DNA from: Planococcus shenhongbingii
GTDB taxonomy: Bacteria > Bacillota > Bacilli > Bacillales_A > Planococcaceae
DNA: 64,000 nucleotides
Assembly: GCF_030413635.1 (NCBI RefSeq)
Contig: NZ_CP129235.1
Coordinates: 1 to 64,000 of the forward strand
Reading direction: 5' to 3'
The position numbers were made by a program, and so were the translations under genes. The notes below the pieces were generated by a model, which did no database searches, was not told the origin of the DNA, and saw only the letters and a program-made list of their open reading frames with translations. Below are positions 59,541 to 64,000 of the stretch, in pieces (positions within the stretch are counted from its first letter, which is position 1; every line of letters starts with the position of its first letter).

Positions 59541-60104
59541 ATGAAACTGATTATCGGCTTGGGGAATCCTGGCAAAACCTATGAGCAGACACGGCATAAT
59601 ATCGGCTTTAAAGTGATTGATTACCTGGCTTCTAAGTGGAATGCGCCTTTGACGCAAAACAAGTTTAAAGGCATGTATTCCATCATCCACCGCCCTGAAG
59701 GAAAAGTGATGCTGTTAAAACCGCTCACTTATATGAATTTATCGGGTGAAAGTGTCGGGGCTTTAATGGACTATTACGATATAGACATCCACGATATTGT
59801 CGTCATCTATGATGACTTGGATTTGCCGACTGGCCAGCTGCGGCTCCGCCAAAAAGGCAGTGCGGGAGGCCATAATGGCATTAAGTCACTGATCCAGCAT
59901 TTAGGGACTCAGCAATTCAACCGCATCCGCATTGGCATCAGCCGCCCTCCTGCAGGCATGAAAGTGCCGGATTACGTGCTGTCGCGCTTTTCGGAAAGTG
60001 AAATTCCGGAAGTTGCAGAAGCGGTCAAACAAAGTGCGGAAGCATGTGAGTTATGGCTGTCGAAACCGTATCTGGAAGTAATGAATAATTTTAATGGATC
60101 ATAA
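59541..60104 (+). CDS. pth: Peptidyl-tRNA hydrolase
   Basis: Releases tRNA from stalled peptidyl-tRNA (SpoVC in B. subtilis). The 187-aa protein has the signature [18 protein letters not shown] with the catalytic His near residue 20, the substrate-binding asparagines in [31 protein letters not shown] and HNGIKS. AAAGGAAG precedes the ATG. In B. subtilis the small gene fin lies between pth and mfd; here only a 95-base gap is present. Confidence 0.96.
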   Translation: MKLIIGLGNPGKTYEQTRHNIGFKVIDYLASKWNAPLTQNKFKGMYSIIHRPEGKVMLLKPLTYMNLSGESVGALMDYYDIDIHDIVVIYDDLDLPTGQLRLRQKGSAGGHNGIKSLIQHLGTQQFNRIRIGISRPPAGMKVPDYVLSRFSESEIPEVAEAVKQSAEACELWLSKPYLEVMNNFNGS

Positions 60105-60199
60105 ACTTGCTTTGGCGCTGAGGGCGTTCAGGGCTTTTTTCTGTTTCTTGTATGATAAATAATGACACCACCTTATTTAATTTGAAGGGAGGAATCTTA

Positions 60200-63100
60200 A
60201 TGGAACAGATTTTGCAGACGTTTTCAGAGGATTCCCATATACAGAAATTCATAGCGGATTTGAAAAAAGGCCGTGACCATCAGTTGATTTCCGGACTTAC
60301 TGGCAGTGCGCGGCCGGTTTTTTATCAAACTGTCTGGTCCGATTCCCGGTCGCCATTATTGGTTGTAACGCCTAATCTATTGAATGCACAGCGCATCTAT
60401 GATGATTTGGTCAAACTGATGGGAGAAGAGCTCGTTCATCTTTATCCGGCGGATGAGCTGATAGCGGCAGATGTTTCGTTTTCAGGGCCAGAACTAAGAG
60501 CTCACCGCATCGATACGCTCAATCATATGTACAGTGTCGGAAAAGGAATTTACATCACGCCAGTCGCAGGTATGCGAAAATTGATGCCTACTCAAGACCA
60601 ATGGGAGTTATCAACGCTGCGGGTAGCAGAAGGTGAAGAAATTGATACTCAGCAATGGCTGTCGAAATTAGTGGCGATGGGCTATTCCCGTACGCCGATG
60701 GTAACAACGCCGGGCGAATTTGCCTTGCGCGGCGGTATCCTTGATATTTATCCGCTAAATTTTGAGCATCCGGCACGTATTGAGCTTTTTGATACCGAAG
60801 TGGATTCAATTCGTCTTTTTTCAGCGGAAGATCAGCGCTCTCTCGAAAAAATGAAGTCGCTATGCATTTTGCCGGCAACTGAATTGGTGCTATCGAGAGA
60901 GCAAAAGCTGGATTTAGCTGACGAGCTGGAAGAGCAGCTGGCGGCTTCTTTGAAGAAAATCAAAGCGGAAGATACAAAAGAAGCGTTGCTGCAGCATATT
61001 CAGCATGACATCGATATGCTGCGACAAGGCAATATGCCGGACCAAGTGGCTAAGTATGCGGCGCTGGTCGAATCCCAATCCGCTTTTTTAGGTGATTATT
61101 TCCCGGCCGAGGGCATTGTTCTGTTTGATGAGCTCGGACGGATTCAGGAAATGACTGAAACGCTGGAACGTGAAGAAGGCGACTGGATCGTCTCACTTCT
61201 GGAAGAAGGAAAATTTCTTCAAGGGGTCCGGTTGTCTTATGCTTTTCGGGAAGTGCTTGCTAAAACCAAGCAAAAGATGGCATTTCTGTCGCTATTCGTC
61301 CGGACTTTTCCAATAGTCCAAATTAAGAACTCCATTACTTTTTCATGCAGGCCTATGCAATCTTTCCATGGCCAGATGAATTTATTGAAAGCGGAAGTGG
61401 AACGCTGGGAACAAGGGAAGTTCCAGGTGTTTATCGTAGCGGAAGGTGAAGAGCGGCTGCGAAAAGTCCGTTCGGTGCTGGAAGACTATAACATGGAAGC
61501 AGAAATCATTACTTCATCCACTCAGCCCCAAGGCGGCAACATGTATTTGATTGATGGCGATTTGTCTGCTGGTTTTGAAATGCCGCTGCAGCGCTTGGCC
61601 ATTATTACCGACGGTGAATTGTTCCAAAAGCAGGCGAAGAAAAAGACGCGTCCGCAAAAATTGACCAACGCCGAGCGGATCAAAAGTTATTCGGAAATCA
61701 AACCGGGGGATTATGTGGTCCATATCCACCACGGAATCGGGCGGTATATCGGAATCGAGACACTGGAAATCGGCGGAGTCCACAAGGATTATCTGCACAT
61801 CGTCTATAAAGCAGATGATAAATTGTTCGTGCCGGTCGACCAGATTGATCTCATCCAAAAATACATTGCCTCAGAAGAAAAAGAGCCGAAGCTGCATAAA
61901 ATGGGCGGCGCGGAATGGAAAAAGACACACAGGAAAGTTTCAGCTGCCGTTCAGGACATAGCGGATGATCTCATTAAACTTTATGCCGAACGCGAAGCAT
62001 TAAAAGGTTATGCATTTTCTGAAGAACAAGACATGCAGCGGCAGTTTGAAGCCGAATTTCCATATGAAGAAACCGTCGATCAGCTGCGCTCGATCAATGA
62101 AGTAAAGCGGGATATGGAAAAAGAACGGCCGATGGACCGCTTGATTTGCGGAGACGTAGGTTATGGCAAGACGGAAGTGGCAATTCGCGCTGCCTTTAAA
62201 GCGGTGCTCGATGGCAAGCAAGTAGCATTTTTGGTGCCGACGACGATCCTTGCACAGCAGCATTATGAAACAATGAGTGAACGTTTTAAAGATTACCCGC
62301 TAGAAGTCGGCCTCATGAGCCGTTTCCGTTCGAAAAAACAACAGACGGAAACCGTTAAGGGCTTGAAGAACGGTTCAGTTGATGTGGTGATCGGAACACA
62401 CCGGATTTTATCAAAAGACATGGCTTACAAAGACTTAGGTTTGTTGATCATAGATGAAGAACAGCGTTTTGGCGTTACCCATAAGGAAAAGATCAAACAA
62501 ATGAAAACAAATGTCGATGTATTGACGCTGACAGCTACTCCAATTCCGCGGACGCTCCATATGTCGATGATTGGAGTCCGCGATTTGTCCGTTATCGAAA
62601 CACCGCCGGCAAACCGATTCCCGGTGCAAAGCTATGTCATGGAATACAACGGCGCGCTTGTCCGTGAAGCAATTGAACGGGAGATGGCTCGCGGCGGCCA
62701 AGTATTTTTCTTGTACAACCGGGTGGATGACATGACCCGTAAAGTAGAAGAAATCCAAGCATTAGTGCCGGAAGCCCGAGTGGGCTATGCCCATGGACAG
62801 ATGTCGGAGTCGGAACTGGAATCGGTGATTCTTGGTTTCCTTGACGGTGATTACGATGTCTTAGTGACGACGACCATCATTGAAACCGGCATCGATATCC
62901 CGAACGTCAATACGCTCATCATCCATAATGCGGACCGCATGGGCTTGTCGCAGCTTTATCAATTGCGTGGGCGCGTTGGCCGTTCAAGCCGAGTGGCCTA
63001 TGCTTATTTCATGTATCAGCGGGATAAAGTGCTGACAGATGTCGCAGAAAAACGCTTGATGGCTATCAAGGAATTTACTGAACTTGGATCGGGCTTCAAG

Positions 63101-63733
63101 ATTGCCATGCGCGATTTATCGATTCGCGGGGCGGGCAATCTGCTCGGTTCGCAGCAGCATGGCTTTATTGATTCGGTCGGCTTCGACTTGTATTCACAGA
63201 TGCTTGAACAAGCGATCGAAGAGCGGCGCACCGGCATCAAGAAAGAAGAGATTCCGGAAATTGAAATCTCGCTTAATGTTGATGCTTACATTCCAGACAG
63301 CTATATTGGCGATGGTTATCAAAAAATCCAGATGTATAAACGCGTCAAAGGCATTGAAGGTGTGGAAGAAGTGGCAGAACTGCAAGATGAATTGATCGAC
63401 CGTTTCGGCGATATGCCAATTGAAACCGATCGCTTGCTGCGCATCGCGCGCATGAAAGTATGGGCACGCCAAGTCGGTGTAGAGTCCATCAAACAAAATG
63501 GCAAGGTGATTTCCATCCGGTTGTCTGAGAATGGGACATCTGCTGTCAATGGCGGAAAACTGGTGGAAGAATCAGCTGCTTTCGGACGTGCTGTCGGCTT
63601 CAGTATATCGGGCCAGCAATTAGTCATGGCCATCGATGAAAACAAAACTGGCAAACACCATCCGTTCGATGTGCTTGAAGGCATGGTGAAACTGCTGCCC
63701 GAGTCGCTCCGCGAAGAAAAAACGGTCAGTTAA
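60200..63733 (+). CDS. mfd: Transcription-repair coupling factor
   Basis: Removes RNA polymerase stalled at DNA lesions and recruits UvrA. The 1,177-aa protein equals B. subtilis Mfd in length. Domains in order: UvrB-homology region (residues 1-340), RNA-polymerase-interacting domain with VVHIHHGIGRYIGIE (about 510-525), the RecG-like motor with Walker A GDVGYGKTE at 651-659, DEEQ box IIDEEQRFGV and TATPIPRTLH, and the C-terminal TRCF domain. The ATG at 60200 follows GAAGGGAGG; an upstream in-frame ATG at 60152 adds a stretch without homology. Confidence 0.97.
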   Translation: MEQILQTFSEDSHIQKFIADLKKGRDHQLISGLTGSARPVFYQTVWSDSRSPLLVVTPNLLNAQRIYDDLVKLMGEELVHLYPADELIAADVSFSGPELRAHRIDTLNHMYSVGKGIYITPVAGMRKLMPTQDQWELSTLRVAEGEEIDTQQWLSKLVAMGYSRTPMVTTPGEFALRGGILDIYPLNFEHPARIELFDTEVDSIRLFSAEDQRSLEKMKSLCILPATELVLSREQKLDLADELEEQLAASLKKIKAEDTKEALLQHIQHDIDMLRQGNMPDQVAKYAALVESQSAFLGDYFPAEGIVLFDELGRIQEMTETLEREEGDWIVSLLEEGKFLQGVRLSYAFREVLAKTKQKMAFLSLFVRTFPIVQIKNSITFSCRPMQSFHGQMNLLKAEVERWEQGKFQVFIVAEGEERLRKVRSVLEDYNMEAEIITSSTQPQGGNMYLIDGDLSAGFEMPLQRLAIITDGELFQKQAKKKTRPQKLTNAERIKSYSEIKPGDYVVHIHHGIGRYIGIETLEIGGVHKDYLHIVYKADDKLFVPVDQIDLIQKYIASEEKEPKLHKMGGAEWKKTHRKVSAAVQDIADDLIKLYAEREALKGYAFSEEQDMQRQFEAEFPYEETVDQLRSINEVKRDMEKERPMDRLICGDVGYGKTEVAIRAAFKAVLDGKQVAFLVPTTILAQQHYETMSERFKDYPLEVGLMSRFRSKKQQTETVKGLKNGSVDVVIGTHRILSKDMAYKDLGLLIIDEEQRFGVTHKEKIKQMKTNVDVLTLTATPIPRTLHMSMIGVRDLSVIETPPANRFPVQSYVMEYNGALVREAIEREMARGGQVFFLYNRVDDMTRKVEEIQALVPEARVGYAHGQMSESELESVILGFLDGDYDVLVTTTIIETGIDIPNVNTLIIHNADRMGLSQLYQLRGRVGRSSRVAYAYFMYQRDKVLTDVAEKRLMAIKEFTELGSGFKIAMRDLSIRGAGNLLGSQQHGFIDSVGFDLYSQMLEQAIEERRTGIKKEEIPEIEISLNVDAYIPDSYIGDGYQKIQMYKRVKGIEGVEEVAELQDELIDRFGDMPIETDRLLRIARMKVWARQVGVESIKQNGKVISIRLSENGTSAVNGGKLVEESAAFGRAVGFSISGQQLVMAIDENKTGKHHPFDVLEGMVKLLPESLREEKTVS

Positions 63734-63760
63734 TCTTGAAGAGGGAATGAGTGAAGCCCG

Positions 63761-64000
63761 TTGAACAACGAAGGAACGATGAAGACATTCATGAAAGGCG
63801 CTGTCCTTTTGACGATGGCGGGCTTGATTGTAAAATTGCTCAGCGCCGTCTACCGGGTGCCTTATCAGAATATGGTAGGCGACCAAGGATTTTATATTTA
63901 CCAGCAAGTCTATCCTTTTATCGGCATTTTCAGTACATGGACATCGTACGGCTTTGCCGTTGCGGTTTCTAAACTGATGGCCGATTCTAAAGAGCGGGAT
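63761..64000 (+). CDS. YabM-like polysaccharide/lipid flippase (partial, 3' end outside window)
   Basis: The first 80 residues of a MOP-superfamily membrane transporter. They read TMKTFMKGAVLLTMAGLIVK, then LLSAVYRVPYQNMVGDQGFY and a second hydrophobic stretch VYPFIGIFSTWTSYGFAVAV. This is the opening of the SpoVB/YabM/MurJ-like family that flips lipid-linked precursors across the membrane. In B. subtilis yabM follows spoVT; here it directly follows mfd, so YabM is the likely match. The start is probably the TTG at 63761, but the ATG at 63779 is possible. Function beyond the family is open. Confidence 0.8.
   Translation, partial: MNNEGTMKTFMKGAVLLTMAGLIVKLLSAVYRVPYQNMVGDQGFYIYQQVYPFIGIFSTWTSYGFAVAVSKLMADSKERD

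Overview
The window is the replication-origin end of a low-to-mid G+C Gram-positive (Bacillota, Bacillales) chromosome. The 16S sequence, the B. subtilis-like gene order from dnaA to mfd and the absence of every sporulation gene expected in that order point to Planococcaceae, most likely a Planococcus/Planomicrobium-type non-sporulating bacterium. The genus is an inference from recalled 16S and protein similarity, not from a search. I see no prophage, insertion sequence, CRISPR array or obvious accessory island. This is core chromosome, and the interesting signals are small: regulatory sites, start codons, single-residue substitutions, gene loss and rRNA copy differences.

Layout. 1-9043: oriC and the replication block (dnaA, DnaA-box cluster with unwinding element, dnaN, yaaA, recF, a 69-aa remB-like gene with an ATT start, gyrB, gyrA). 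9446-14587: first rRNA operon (16S-23S-5S, no spacer tRNA). 14720-26228: glutathione peroxidase, guaB, dacA, a divergent MocR regulator facing pdxS-pdxT, a T-box leader and serS, an epoxide-hydrolase-like protein, tadA, two deoxynucleoside kinases and tRNA-Ser(UGA). 26551-29936: SRP RNA, dnaX, ebfC, recR and a broken yaaL. 30046-35361: second rRNA operon with three tandem promoters. 35469-40674: lysine/arginine decarboxylase-family gene and the polyphosphate pair ppx-ppk. 40793-46496: tmk, darA, holB, ricT, yabA, trmN6, yazA, rsmI and abrB (minus strand). 46833-53316: metS, tatD, a YabE-like G5/3D cell-wall protein, rnmV, rsmA, veg. 53462-64000: ispE, purR, ridA, spoVG, glmU, prs, ctc, pth, mfd and the start of a YabM-like membrane flippase.

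How the parts work together. The left part builds and controls the replisome (DnaA, beta clamp, DnaX, delta prime, YabA) and recombination (RecF, RecR). The middle supplies nucleotides and cofactors (GuaB, PdxST, Dgk/Dck, Tmk, Prs). The right part serves translation quality (RsmI, RsmA, RNase M5, Pth, Ctc, MetRS), envelope precursors (GlmU, IspE, DacA, flippase) and transition-state control (AbrB, SpoVG, Veg, PurR, RicT). Several promoters carry recognisable alternative-factor signatures: a sigma-H-like promoter at spoVG, a sigma-B-like promoter at ctc and paired Spo0A boxes at abrB. These regulators' sites persist although bofA, csfB, yabG, sspF, fin and spoVT are all missing from their usual places.
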